Shown here one piece after another: positions 12,125 to 24,640 of a stretch of DNA of 64,000 nucleotides; positions within the stretch are counted from its first letter, which is position 1, and each line of letters starts with the position of its first letter. A program made the translations under genes and the position numbers. The notes under the pieces are model-generated. The model ran no database searches. It saw only the letters and a list, made by a program, of their open reading frames with translations, and was not told the origin of the DNA. Origin of the DNA: Cryptomeria japonica (lineage: Eukaryota; Streptophyta; Pinopsida; Cupressales; Cupressaceae). The stretch is from positions 655,312,468 to 655,376,467 of the forward strand of contig NC_081409.1 of the NCBI RefSeq assembly GCF_030272615.1. Reading direction: 5' to 3'.

Positions 12125-12610
12125 TTTTTTTGATAAAAATTATCATCGTCGGAATTACAACGAATACCAAGCTTTTGACTGACGATGTAATCGACGGACA
12201 TACAATGTTCTCGTTGGTGAAATGTTCTGGAGTCGTTGTACTTCTGACTCAAACCACACAAACATCTGACAAGGATGGTGTACGTGTGATGACACTTCAT
12301 AGTCAGACGGTCGTCGATGTCTCTGAATGGACCGACAACACAAGCGTCGGATAAAAAACATCACCATCGGTGTGAAGTTCCAAATCACCATCGGCTTTGC
12401 GACAAAATCTACTGATTCAGATGACTTCTTTGACCATCAGCAGAGTCCATTGGATTGTCATATTTCCAATAGGCATGGCATTGTCAACCAATCTGACGCT
12501 GAGTTTTTGACAGTTGATTTTGTCGGCACTCTGATGAAAATTCATCGCAAATCTGACAAACGGCTGTCGAAAATCAGCTTTGAATGTACTAGTGAGTATG
12601 TCTTAGTTTA
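12125..12610. other. CpG-richer patch with recurrent TCTGAC/GTCGGA motifs
   Basis: In an AT-rich setting this ~480-bp stretch has many CpG sites. It also has frequent short motifs of the type TCTGAC, GTCAGA, GTCGGA and ATCGGT on both strands. Overlapping open frames of 74-97 codons exist on both strands, but none has a recognisable domain. Motif-dense ends are typical of some DNA transposons. That reading is only a suggestion here. Confidence 0.35.
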
Positions 12611-12792
12611 TGACAATTAAAACAAACAAGTTTGTAAGATTTCTTATCGGTAAGTTTCTGAGCCTTAGGAGTTGTTTTACCTTCATGCATGTTGCTCTTG
12701 GTACTAGGTGACCTGACAATAGTGGTTCCCACTTTGTGCCCAACTTTGACGCTTAGATGAATATTTTGAAAAAAATCTTCACTTTTCGACAC
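12589..12792 (-). pseudogene. Possible gag zinc-knuckle remnant
   Basis: A 67-codon frame ends in LVCFNCHKLRHTH. That resembles the first part of a CCHC knuckle (C-x2-C-x4-H) with the Gly before His replaced by Arg, and a lysine-rich stretch precedes it. It may be a scrap of a retroelement Gag. No supporting context is visible on either side, so this is weak. Confidence 0.25.
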
Positions 12793-13422
12793 TTATAACT
12801 TTTAAACCGTTAAGAATTTGAAGATGATGTAAACTAGTGACTTGTAACATCTTATTTTTAGATTCTAAATATATTTTTTTAAGAGTGATGTGCATTTTCA
12901 AATGCATAAATTTTTTTCTATAAATGATAAAAGCTTAATTCTTTTAAATTTTGGTTTGTAAAATCAATACCTAGGGCATGCAGTTGGTTTGATAGTAATA
13001 TGTTGAATATTTTTCATTTTATTTAGTTTTGAAGTCTGACTAATTATAATTTAGAATAAGTGTAAGTTTGAACACATAACTTGTTCTATATATATCAAAA
13101 TTCAATTTTATTTTATTTTATTAGAAAGAAGACATCAATACCTAGGGAATATATATTTTCAGAATTTTTTTGAATTAGTTTATTATTTTTCCCAATGCAT
13201 TGAATAAATAAGTTCGTGTTCAGTGAAAAACCTACATTCATAAGAAATAAAATAAAAATATATTAATGAAATTAAATATATTAAAAATTATACTATTTGG
13301 AAAGCTTATAATAAGAACTAAATACTTAAAAAAACAAAACTTCTAAAAGAATTCATTTGACCCACCAAAAGCTAATGTAAAATTATTTTTTTATTAGAAT
13401 TTGATAGATCCAAAGGAGACTC
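12793..13422. other. AT-rich spacer, nothing recognised
   Basis: No gene or terminal repeat is seen up to the point where similarity to the Gypsy-2 LTR begins. Confidence 0.4.
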
Positions 13423-14498
13423 CATTAATATTATTTATAAATAATTACCAATATTTTAATTAAATAATTCCTATGCAATACTTTATAATTAATTATCATT
13501 ATTCATAATAAGACCCATAAATAAATAAAATAAAATAAAAAAGAGCTCAAATAAATAATTAAACTAAAATCAATAAATAAAAGCCATCCCAACAATAAAT
13601 CAAACAAATTAAATAATTAAATAATAAATGGATCTCAATTAAATATCAATCAAATAGATTAAATAAATTAATTACTCAATTAAATTCTTAATAAAATGAA
13701 TAATCCAATCATGAAATAAATCCAATAACCAAATCACAACTGAGCAAAATAAGAAGCCAAAGAGGTTTGACCTCATAACCTATAGAACAAGGTGGAAGAG
13801 ACTTAACCAATATGCCACATATCTTAGTTGAGTCTAAAGGAAAATCAACCAAACATAAGACATCAAGATAAACTAACAAGGTATACATCTTAGACCAAGA
13901 GTGTGTGAGGGAAACTATGTCATCTTCGACAACTTGCCATTGGGATGAAGACATGCTCAGACTTGTGGAGCTAGGTGGAGTCAATGTCTGGTACCTGCAA
14001 ACCTGCATCAAAGGCCAACATGACATATACATCACAATAAAGAGAAAAGTGATAGAGAATCACGATGTCATATCCTAGTTGCAATGAGTGATATGGAATT
14101 GTCTCTACTCACGAAGATAGTCACACAATATAATACCAAAATATAGCAATAAAATCATTATTATAAAGTAGGGTTAGTATCATCATCAGTCTCATAATCC
14201 ATGTAAATAATAATCATATATAAATACATGAGTCAAATAAATCCATCCATCTAAGAGACACCATATATCAACATCCATAAGAATGAAATGTCATGTAATA
14301 AGTCTCACATCATCAATCATAAAAGTCTCCAATTATAGAGAGTCATATCAGATAACATGGATTCACATAAAGCCCTAGTATCAAACACACCGTCCAAAAT
14401 AACAAAAGATTCATAAACAACCATCCAAGTAGCCATCATGAGTCCAAATAAATCCATCAATACATAAATAAAAATGCAAATCTAGGAGGGACACTACA
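13423..14498 (-). repeat. Gypsy-2 3' LTR, truncated
   Basis: It aligns with 30172-31242, including the phrase TAAAATAAAAAAGAGCTCAA and the end GGAGGGACACTACA. On the minus strand it starts TGTAGTGTCCCTCC at 14498, and similarity is lost at about 13423. Only the first ~1.1 kb of a ~4.6-kb LTR remains, so a deletion removed the rest. A 108-codon frame at 13709-14035 falls within the LTR and is not taken as a gene. Confidence 0.8.
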
Positions 14499-14510
14499 TC
14501 CTTCCCCCAT
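14499..14510 (-). promoter_or_regulatory. Gypsy-2 polypurine tract
   Basis: Read on the minus strand the sequence is ATGGGGGAAGGA followed directly by the LTR start TGTAGTG. This is the expected position for the plus-strand primer of reverse transcription. Confidence 0.75.
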
Positions 14511-14514
14511 TACC

Positions 14515-17500
14515 TAGGCTTACTCCTCGAAGCCTGAGAACAAATAGGGGTATAACTCTCTCATCCACGTAGCATCCTCCCAAGTCGCTAAATAATCATC
14601 ATTTGGGTCCCATTGGACCCTTACCTTCTCTATGTCTTGACCCCTAAGGGTCAATCCCCGATGCTAAAGGATGCATGCGGGCTCTAGAGAATGTTTCACA
14701 TCCTCTACCTACAATGAATGCCAATCCAAAAAAATGTGTCTCGTTAGGATAATAAGGTCTCAATATCGATACATGAAACATATCAAGTTGGGTGGAAATT
14801 TTAGGTGATAAGCTATATGACCAATCCTCTCCAAAATCTTGAATGGTCCAACAAATTGAGGTGCCAACTTAGAGCCTTTTCTATATCAGATAGGACTCTT
14901 CTATGGACACACTCTCAAAAACACCTTGTCACCCACTAAAAAATGATGATCAACCCAATGAACATTCAAATATTTATTTTGTCTATCCTATGTTTCTGCC
15001 ATATACTCTCTAATATGTCACACCTACTACTCCAAGTCCTGCAACATCTCTAATCCAAGGAGCACTCTATCCTTTAATTTTTCCCAACTCAAGGGTGTAC
15101 AACATGGGCACCCATATAATGCCTCGATATGAGACATTCCAATTGAAATGTGATACACATTATTGTATGTGAACTCAACCAAATGGATGTACTCCTCCCA
15201 TCTATACTACTGGTCTATGGCATGCATCCTCAACATGCCCTCCAACATCTGGTTAACCTTCTCTACCTGACCATCTATCTCTGGATGATATGTTGAACTA
15301 AAGTTCAGCTGTGCTCCCAAATCATGATGAAGGGCTCTCCAAAATGTTGAAGTGAACACTAGATCTTGATTTGATATGATCTATCAAGGAATACCATGTA
15401 GTCTCACTATCTGCTCCATGAAAATACGAGCCACTAACTCTATTTTATAGGAAGATCTGACTAGCAAGAAATGAGCTTCCTTGGTGAGCCTATCAACAGT
15501 GACCATAATAACTTCATGACGATGTGAAGACATAGGAAAACCAATAATGAAGTCTATAGATATGATGTCCCATTTCCATTCAAAAATTAGGTTTGACTGC
15601 AACAAACCTATTGGATGTCGATGCTCTGCCTTCACCCGCTGACACTCTAAGCAACATGATACATAATCTTCTATGTCTCTCCTCATGCCTTCCCAATGAT
15701 ATAACTATCATAAATCTGTGTGCATATTCTTGACACCTGGATGTGCCAAGTAAGGTGTAGGATGAGCCTCTAAAACAATCAACACTCAAAGACCATCTGA
15801 TGGTGGAACATAGATACTGGTGCAAAGGCACCTAAGCACACAAGCATACCAGGAAGTCAATAGTCATAATATGAACAATTTATTGTTTTTGAGTCATTCA
15901 TAATGTATTAAGCTTATTTGAGTCAATTTAATCATAATATGTAAGGCTAAATGAGCCATTTTGTCCAAAGATATCATATTTGGTCCATATTGAAGTTTAA
16001 AAAGTGTCCATGTAAGAGTTAGAGTCATTTATGTCAAAAATTGTAAAAATTGCAAAGTTGCAATATTGCCAAAAAGTGCAACAAAAGTGTAAAAATGAAA
16101 TCCATTGGTTAAGAGGTGGTTGGATTAGTTAGAAAGGAGTTGGAAATGGTTTATAAAACCATGTTTGGTCGAAATCAAGAAGGTAGATCAGTTTGGAGGG
16201 AATTTGACAAAGATTATCCATCAAACCCTCAAACTGTCATGAGGTTTTAAGGAATCTATGACTGTCATAGATCCATGGAGGATCACATTTGATGTAATTT
16301 TTATATGTAGATCTTATTTAATGATAGATTGATGAAATATCTTTTAGATGAATCCTTTCTTGTACATTTTTGTGGAGTATTTGGCAAGATATGTTTGTTT
16401 TTTCAAGAATTGTCAAAACCCTGCCAAGGGTTACCCGTTTTTGGGAAAATGATCAGAAATTTTGATTTAACTATTGGATCTATCTTAAATTTTGAGAGAA
16501 ATTGTGTAACTCAATAATATAAATTATGACTGAAGTGATTTTCTTTATGAGAAATATATAAAATGTTATTGATGACTGTTTGTTACAGTTCATGGTGAAA
16601 GGCAGACTGGTGAAGGCAGCAACAGTCCAGTTGCAACATTTGGTGTGGTTACATGAGGAATCATAAAGAAGAAAGGATATATTTTTTTAAATTTATATGA
16701 ATCTTATTTCTATTTCTTTTTGTCTTACTTGATTTGGTTCAGAATTGAATATTTTGTGATTATTTTGGTGAAAACAGTTTTTAAAGGATGAAACCCTGAA
16801 CTAGGGTATTCCATGGCAATAAAGAATTTGTTCTCTCATGTTATGGTAAATGTTATGATATGAAATATTGAATGAATCTTTTTAGGGATGTAATATAACC
16901 TTTGAAATTGGTTTGGAGTTGAGAATAATGTTTTATCTTTTTATATGCACCTCTTGATTCAAGTTTAAAGTCTACCTTTGAATGAACGTTTTATGGTTTG
17001 TGATAGATGCTTTGCATCAAATACATCCTAAATGACAAAGACCATCAGACTCTAGAGAATATCCTACATAACTACCATCCAAAGGCCTCCTTGAATCAAT
17101 ATCCTATCTAACCTCCTAATACCAAGCATCTTTTGGAAGTGCATTGAGAACCATCGGTGATACCTCATGCCTCCTATGGCTCAATGCATCTGCTACCACA
17201 TTCTCCTTACCCTGTATGTACCTCACCTAAAATTCATACTCACACAAAAACTCCATCCAGTGCCATTGCCTAGCATTTAGATTTGGTTGCGTGAAGATAT
17301 ACTACAAACTACGATGATTGTTGTGCAGCTCAAATTGATGTCCAAGAAGGAAATGCCTCCATCTTACCAATGCATGAACAACTGCCGCTAACTATAGATC
17401 ATGAGTAGGGTACTTCAAATCATTATATTTGAGTTTACATGACTCATAGGCAGTCACACATCCATCCTGCATAAGAACTACTCCAAAGGATCTAGAACTA

Positions 17501-20355
17501 CTAAGATAGGTGCACTAGTCAAATGCTCCTTCAAAATCCAAAATGTTGTCTCACACAGCTCTAACCAAATAAACTTCTTCTCTTTCCTCTGAAAATAAGT
17601 GATAGGATGTGCAATCCTAGAGAAATCCTAAACAAATCACTGATAATAGTGTACCTCACCCACATTAGTGGGTGTTGGCCAATCCACAATCACTTGAATC
17701 TTAGAGGGATCCACTACGATGCCCTTTCCTAAACTATCATGGCCAAGGTATTTCACCTCAGTTTGGAAAAACTCACACTTCTCAACATTGGCATACACCT
17801 AATTCTTATGGAGACACTATAATACTATCCACATATGCTCCTCATGCTCCTCCTCTATCCTCGAATAAATCAAAATATCATCTAGGAAGATGAGAACAAA
17901 TCTTTCAAGATAGGTCCTAAACACTCCATTCATCAAGCTCATGAAAACCGATGAAGCATTCATCAACCCAAATGGCACCATTGTAAACTCATAATGGCCA
18001 TACCTCATGCAAAAAGTTGTACGATGAATGTCTGGCTCATGGATCTACAACTGATGATACCCATATTTGAGGTCTATCTTGGAGAAGACCTTTGCATCCT
18101 TGATCTAATTAAACAAATCATTAAGCCTTGGTAAAGGATAACAGTTCTTCACTATCACCTTATTCAACTATCTATAATTGATGTACAACTGAAGAGACCC
18201 ATCCTTCTTCTTCACAAACAACACCAATGCACCCCAAGGTGAAACACTAGGCTTAATGAATCCCTTCACCAATAACTCCTCAAGATACAATCTCAGCTTA
18301 CTCAACTCTTAAGCAGTCATCCAATAAGAAGCCTTAGATATAAGCTCAACTCCTAGAATCAAATCAATATTGAAATAAATGTCACTCTTAGGCGGCATAC
18401 CTGGAATCTTACTCGGAAACAAATTTGGAAACTCCTACAAAATACAAAGATGAGAAAAGACATCATCCCTACTCTCACCCTCATCTAGCTCATCCACTCA
18501 AACTGCAAAAACTTGACAACCCTTGTGCACACAATGCTTCATCTGCATCACGAAAAATCATGTGAAGAGAGATAGACCGCTAGATACCTACTATCTCCAC
18601 ACTCTTCCCACAATCATCCAAAGATTGTGCTCTCTTACCATGACAATCAATCCTAGCTTGATGAGACTCAAGCCAATCCATAGCTAACACCACTCCATAA
18701 GGTCCCAAAGATATCACACAAAGATCCACCGTGGTAGAGAGCACACCCAAATCCAAAACACAATCACGCATAAGGGAATCCACAACCACCTTGGATCCCA
18801 TGGCCAACTCAACTTACCACCTATCAAACTTCTTTGCCATAGCAATCCCACATCTCTCTACTAAAGAAGAAATAAAAGAATTAGTAGAACCATAATTAAA
18901 CAATACTGAGCAAGAGGTACTACCTATCTCACCTGTAGTCTCAACAATAGTAATCTGATGCTCAGCCTAACGATTATCAATTGTCGCAAACACATGATGG
19001 GATCTACATGCATCACTAACTATAAGCTTTGAAGTTATGGGTCTCTGTCCTAACATCCATGTGGACCTCTGAGGACACTAAGATGAATAGTGACCCAACT
19101 AGCCACAAGTGAAACAACTCCCTCTAGTGAAACCTCGTGCAACTAGTGGGGTACTAGAATGTTGCAAACTACCTCTACTAGATTGTTGAACACTATGTGT
19201 TGGCTGAGAGTAAACTGGTCGTCTATAAGGTATTGATTTCCTATCATGTTGTTTTCCATGATCTCACTCCTACTAAGATCTAGCACCTCGAGAGACAATC
19301 TAACTCCATGCAAACTTTTTCCAAGATCATTATCTACCCTTGAAATTCAAAGGATAGCTCCTAAAAAAACCTAAACTGTGTGACTGAGCACCTCTCACAT
19401 TTACTCCTACAACTAGAGTATAGGTAGTCCTCACAACTATTGATCCTCCTATTGACAATTTCTCCTCAACTAGTTGTGCCTTCTCTATCACTATCTTTAT
19501 AGTCTTAGGTTCAAAAACCCAATCATAACCACCAATGCAATCATTAAGACCTTTGATAAAATGTTGCAAAATAATCGCGTCATCATCTGCAATCCCAGAG
19601 TATTGCTTAAGCTCAAATAATTTCTTCTCATATTACTCAACTGTCATACCCCATTGCCTCAAATCATGGAACTCATTAGCCCTATGTTGTCTCCAAATAT
19701 CTGACAAAAAATGAGCACAAAATCGCTCAAGGAATAACTCCCATGAAACTATCACAATATCCAAATGGAGCTTTTGCTCCTCCGTATGCCACCAAGTGGA
19801 AGCAAAATCTCAAAGATGCATAATTGCACACCTAGCCTTGGTGTTACTATCATACGGGTGCATGGAAAAACACCTACCCAATTCAAGCAACCAAGTCTCT
19901 ACCTCCAATCCACTGCAAAAACCATCAAAAGTAGGGGGATGAGCCCTAAGGAGGTCTCTCATATGACCAGTTGCAGCTGCATTATGATCAACTACAACAT
20001 CTTCTCTCCTATGGGGTGAACGTGAATGCTCCCTCTCATGCTCCTAATAATAAGCTCTATCCTTATGACCTGAATGATGGGACTCCTCCTGACAATTCTC
20101 CTGATTCCCTGGACCTAGACAATCAAGAAGATTCTAAAGTGTCATAACTAGCTATGGTATCACATCACCACCTCCCTAATCCTTTTGTTGCTGCTCCTCA
20201 TGGTGTTGATTCTATTTATGCTTCTCCTCTTGGTGTTGATCCTATTTTTTTTTCTCCTCATTGTGTGAATCTTCAGAAACCTCGAGATGAGGATTCCGAT
20301 GAGTACCCATGTGACCACCATGACCGCAATCACGACCTCTACCTCTAGCAGGCAT
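14515..20355 (-). pseudogene. Gypsy-2 gag-pol relic
   Basis: The start ATG at 20355 opens MPARGRGRD…, a basic Gag N-terminus. Downstream come: Gag core pieces (19330-19990); a zinc knuckle near 19110-19070 with two in-frame TAGs; protease near 18900, where the expected LFDSGA motif reads LFNYGS, so the catalytic Asp is Asn; RT with intact FLDDILIYS (about 17880); RNase H (about 17600-17040); integrase HHCC region and core (about 15780-15300); and a chromodomain ending WEDATWMRELYPYLF (about 14570-14520). Pol is interrupted by a 1.2-kb insertion at 15836-17026. Numerous stops make it non-coding. Domain order is that of chromoviral Ty3/Gypsy elements. Confidence 0.85.
15836..17026. mobile_element. 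Unclassified 1.19-kb insertion in Gypsy-2 pol, CCTAA duplication
   Basis: Gypsy-2 pol reads …YSLESDG up to about 17035, then resumes with …IYVPPSDG from about 15825. In Gypsy-1 these two pieces are nearly adjacent. The intervening DNA is flanked by CCTAA at 15831-15835 and 17027-17031, a likely 5-bp target duplication. The insert is AT-rich, has one 62-codon plus frame (16329-16517) without recognisable domain, and shows no clear TG…CA or inverted ends. It could be a solo LTR or another non-autonomous insertion. Confidence 0.55.
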
Positions 20356-20515
20356 CTTGTCTAACCAAGATGCAAAATAATCCATGAGCTAAAATATTAG
20401 ACAAATAAGAAAAACAATAACAAGAAGGGATACACCACTGGGCTACCCCATGCTAACATGAGCTAACTCGCACAATGGGCTCATATGAAACCAGACTACC
20501 TAATGTATGAACATG

Positions 20516-20528
20516 GGCTCTGATACCA
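20516..20528 (-). promoter_or_regulatory. Gypsy-2 primer binding site (initiator-Met type)
   Basis: The plus-strand text GGCTCTGATACCA is the complement of TGGTATCAGAGCC, the plant initiator-methionine tRNA type of PBS. It lies directly beside the presumed LTR end at about 20529 and 160 bp upstream of the Gag ATG. Confidence 0.8.
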
Positions 20529-20965
20529 GTCATAATGCTTGCTAGAATACCCTAGAGAAACATTCTAAAATCTACTAAAAAAATTTATTAAAAAAAAATC
20601 CTTTACATTATTTCAACATTATCCAATTGCAAGAACATATGTATCATCAAGTAAAAGATCTTAATTCTATACTACGCAAGTGGATTATATCTTCTAACAT
20701 TAGCTCATACCAAAATATATTCTTGCAACACATTATTTCCCTAGGGTATCTTAACGTCACTAATTTGTAACATTCTATCATAACATCCATCTATCTAGAA
20801 GATAAAATGCTCTAATCCTCTAACCATTTACTTTTCATGCATCTAAAACATAACCAACACATATGCATGTTCTTTCACTTAGTAATCTCTCAAGAAAGCA
20901 ACATAGGTTACATTTAACCATTCATTCCTCAAAAATTTCTAACTACTCAAGTAAAGCTTCAATGT

Positions 20966-21416
20966 TGTTGGTGTAAATAAATACTCATTATGGATATTAT
21001 TACACTTTACTTAAGTTAACTTAGGATAATGCATCTCTTCATAGTTTGGATTTGAGACATTTAGGGAAGTGTGTACATAGGGATAGAGCTTGTAGGAGAA
21101 ATTCCACCTTTTGTGGTCTTATTTTGCTATTACACTCCACATTCAGTGGGTCATCCACCTCTTGTGGAATATTATATTATTTCTCCTACCTACCCCTAGT
21201 ATTTCTTACCTAGCCTTATTTCTCATTGAGCCGCATGTCATGATTGTGTGCTCGTACATCCATATGGCCTTGCCTATATAAGCAGGCCTATATTCATTGT
21301 ATTGGTGAATCCAGTTGATCATTTTCATATTGATGAGAATATAGTTTGTTCTTGTCATTATTTTGTCTCTATTTTAATACTTTTCATTGTGCCCTTGATC
21401 TTGGCAAAATCTCACA
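20966..21416 (+). repeat. Copia 5' LTR
   Basis: A 451-bp direct repeat of 26606-27056, bounded by TG and CA. A 65-codon frame inside it is copied in the other LTR and is not a gene. Confidence 0.92.
21274..21282 (+). promoter_or_regulatory. Copia LTR TATA box
   Basis: CTATATAAG lies 135 bp before the LTR end and is conserved in the 3' LTR at 26914-26922. Transcription would start some 30 bp downstream, giving a short R-U5 region. This is inferred from position and sequence only. Confidence 0.6.
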
Positions 21417-21429
21417 TGGCATCAGAGCC
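21417..21429 (+). promoter_or_regulatory. Copia primer binding site
   Basis: TGGCATCAGAGCC follows the LTR end directly. It differs by one base from the initiator-Met PBS TGGTATCAGAGCC. Confidence 0.8.
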
Positions 21430-22377
21430 ATTGGGGCTTCATTGATTGGTTTTTGAAGACATTGTGGAAGGCTTCTATTTTTGGATCTGAGGAACTACAC
21501 CTTTTGGAGGCATCTTGGAGAATTTTCGACCTCGCCATTGCATCCAAGAGGCCATTTCCATAAAAATTGAGTATAAATTTGACCTATTTTGGTGAAAATC
21601 AATTTTTGGGTGTGGAGGAAATTTTCTGCCCAATTCAGGGGGTATGATACGGAATTTTCTGATTTTTTTCCAAAAAAAAAAATTATTTTCCAGTTTGAAA
21701 AAATTTGAAAATTATTTTTGGGATCCGTAGCTTTTGCCTAGTCAGTGCTCAGTTAGCATTTTCTTTGGAAATATTTAGACCCCTCTCCGTTGAGCAGTTT
21801 GAATTTTTGGGTCAACTTTGGAGGCCCATAGCTTGCTCAATTTTGCTCCTTTTTGGGTGCAAGTTTTTTTTATTTGGGCTAATTTTTCGTGCTCTTCATA
21901 GAGGTGTGGTTATTTTCTAGTTTTGGTGCACAAGTGTTTCAAAATTTTTGGATTCTCTCAACTGTACCTGTCCAATCATCAATTCTGCAACTTCAAAGGC
22001 CTCGTTTGAGCTCATATGACCTCCTTTTTAGGTGTCATTTTTTTTGAAAGTGCATTGTTTTTCATCTACTTTCTTAATCTATGATCAGATTTCAGATATT
22101 TTAAGTAGAAATTGTACTTTCAGATATTGGTCTTATTTGGCCTATTTGGTACTTGTAAATTGCTTGGATCTTAGTTTAGATCTCTTGCATTATTAGTTTG
22201 AGTCTCTTTTGGCCTTATTGAGGTAGTTGTAAAATTGAAATCAGAAGTACACTTTGCCATTTTTTGCAAGTGGCCCATTTTACATGCACTAACTATAAAG
22301 TGTCAAATCATCACTTTTGGGGGGGTGTCTTGTGTGATTGTGCCTCTCTTTCCTTGTGCTCTTTCATTTTTATTGCA
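21430..22377 (+). other. Copia leader region
   Basis: About 950 bp between PBS and the Gag start. A 71-codon frame at 21705-21920 has no recognisable domain. This is the usual place for the untranslated leader and packaging signals. Confidence 0.5.
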
Positions 22378-23319
22378 ATGAGTCCTCATAAATTTCCACC
22401 TTTAACTCCACATAATTATGCATCATGGAAAATTAAAGTATGGAGCAAATTAATGGAAAAAGGTCTCACACATTACATAGATGGAACAATAGCAGCACCA
22501 CCTGATCCTAAGGTTGATCCTAATGCTCAATTAGAATGGCTCACTAAGAATTGCATGGCTCTTGGAACTTTGCACAAGTATGTATCAGATGACCTCATCT
22601 TTCATATTGAAAAATGTACTACAATCAAAGATGCTTGGGATATGTTTCAGAAATTATATGGTCAAGTTGATGAAATTAGAGGTTATAAGATTGACAATGA
22701 GCTCACCAACTTGGATCCCAAGAGTTTTGATACAATCCAAGATTATGTCACCAAAGAAAATGAGCTAAGAGAAAAGCTTAAGGATTGTGGAATTGACAAA
22801 AAGGATGCTCAGTTGATATTCAACTTGTTGGACAAGCTTGCACCAGAATATGCAACATTTGTGTCTAGCTTCCAAACTCATCGTTTGATAGTGGGGAGTT
22901 CCTATGTTATGCCTTCATTTGATGCTTTCATAGAAATGTTGATATTGGAACAATCTAAGTTGTTGAACATGGGGCTTCTCAAGTTTTCAAAGTCCAAGGC
23001 TCTGGTGGCTAATCAAGGAAATCAAGGAAGTCAAGGCAAAGATTCCAACAAGAAGAAGAAGCAATCTAAGTCACAGCCACAACAGGAAAAAGGACAATCA
23101 TCCTCTCCATCACAAGGCAATTTTTCATCCTCTTCCAAGAAGGGGACACCACCTAAGAAGGATAAGCCAACTTGTGCATATTACAAGAAGTATGGTCATG
23201 ATGAGCATCGATGCCACACAAAGCAAGTTGATGAGTTAACTAATCTTCTTAAGAAAAACAACATCAACTTGCCATCCACCTACACAAAGAAGGATTCATC
23301 TCCTTCCTCTTCCTCATAG
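22378..23319 (+). CDS. Copia Gag (UBN2-type), ends at premature TAG
   Basis: The frame is open from 22264, but the ATG at 22378 gives the normal Copia start MSPHKFPPLTPHNYASW. A UBN2/retrotran-gag domain follows (about residues 10-200, with WDMFQKLYG). Then comes a Lys/Ser/Gln-rich linker and a CCHC knuckle near residue 270. The knuckle reads CAYYKKYGHDEHRC, so its second Cys is Tyr. The protein would form the nucleocapsid and package RNA. The stop at 23317-23319 falls before the protease in the same frame, and in Copia elements gag and pol are normally one frame, so this is a nonsense mutation rather than a true end. Confidence 0.8.
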   Translation: MSPHKFPPLTPHNYASWKIKVWSKLMEKGLTHYIDGTIAAPPDPKVDPNAQLEWLTKNCMALGTLHKYVSDDLIFHIEKCTTIKDAWDMFQKLYGQVDEIRGYKIDNELTNLDPKSFDTIQDYVTKENELREKLKDCGIDKKDAQLIFNLLDKLAPEYATFVSSFQTHRLIVGSSYVMPSFDAFIEMLILEQSKLLNMGLLKFSKSKALVANQGNQGSQGKDSNKKKKQSKSQPQQEKGQSSSPSQGNFSSSSKKGTPPKKDKPTCAYYKKYGHDEHRCHTKQVDELTNLLKKNNINLPSTYTKKDSSPSSSS

Positions 23320-24640
23320 TTTAAGGGAAAAGGGCAAGCATTTGTGGCTACAACAAGTTCTTCATAGCAGTGGATACTTGACTCAGGTGCCTCATATCAC
23401 ATGGGTTCTACAAAAGAGCAGTTTTCTTCATTGGAGCCATCTAAGGTAACTCACATTTACATAGGTGATGATACACAAGTAGAGGTTGAAGGCAAAGGTT
23501 CAGTTGACATGGATGATGGAACATTTGAGAATTTTCTCTATGTTCCTAACTTGTCTACCAACCTTCTCTCTATCTACCAAATCACTCACTATGGGAATGG
23601 GAAAAAGGTTGAGTTTACACTAGATTCAGTTGTGGTAAAGGAACTTGATGATGATGCCTTGGTAGCAGTGGGACAAGTCAATGACAAGTCAAGGCTTTAT
23701 TCATTCTCCCACTTTGTGCCAAGTTCACCTTCTAGGGCCTTGCTTACTCATTCAAATTCTGAAAGTAAGCTATGGCATGAGCGGTTTGGTCACCTCAACT
23801 ACCACTATCTTCAGCAGCTCAGCACTAAAGACATGGTCACAGGTCTACCTCAAATCAGTTTTTCAGAGGGTGTATGTTTAGGGTGTTCCATGGGCAAGCA
23901 TCCCGAGGAGAAGTTTGATAAGGGGAAAGCTTGGAGAGCTTTGGAAGTTCTTCAACTTGTTCACAGCAATGTAGTAGGTCCATTTCCAGCACTTCAAGAC
24001 TGATGTGGAGAAGCAATCAAGGAAAGTGGTGAAGATTCTTCGTACAGATAATGGAAGGGAATATGTGAACAAAAGACTTGAGGATTTTTGTAAACTTGAG
24101 GGGATTGATCTTTAGCATTCTATAGCATACACTCCACAACAAAACGGAGTTGCAGAACGCAAGAATAGAACTCTCAAAGAAATGGCTAGTTGTATGATTC
24201 ATGCATGTTCTCTTGATTCTGCTTTTTGGGCTGAGGCTATCAGTTGTACCACACACATCCAGAATCGGGTTCCTCACAAAGCTTTGCAAGGTATTACTCC
24301 TTTTGAAGCTTGGACTGGTAGGAAACCGATTGTGAGACATTTCAGAGTCTTTGGGTGTCCAGCATGGGCTTGCATACCTCCGCAAAAATGCAAGGCATTG
24401 GAACCACAGAGTCAACCTTACATATTTGTTGGATATCTTGAGGGTGTTAAGGCATATAGATTGATGGATCCTAAGACACATGAGGTGTTCATTGAGAGGA
24501 GTGTTCACTTTGAGGAAATATCTCCTAGCTTAGCCTCTCTACCTCCTCCACCTTCCTCCATTATGGATAGTGATGCTAGTGATTTAGATGATGAGACTTC
24601 TTCAACTCCAACTTGCAGGGTTACCCCTCCATAGGGTCCA
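23320..24640 (+). pseudogene. Copia protease and integrase, broken
   Basis: The protease motif WILDSGASYHM (about 23371-23403) is intact but lies just after a TAG at 23365. The GAG-pre-integrase HHCC region follows (LWHERFGHLNY … CLGCSMGKH, about 23770-23900). After VHSNVVGPFPA (about 23995) the sequence jumps into FKTDVEKQSRKV. About 40 residues usually present between these points, including the first catalytic Asp of the integrase core, are missing, and the frame changes. RTDNGREYVN and YTPQQNGVAERKNRT, which carry the other catalytic residues, remain, with a TAG at 24113. The open piece 24182-24634 covers the integrase tail. No active integrase can be made. Confidence 0.85.

Noticed and set aside
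19765-20348. Plus-strand frames of 64-84 codons
   Set aside because: They are shadows of the Gypsy-2 gag relic on the minus strand.
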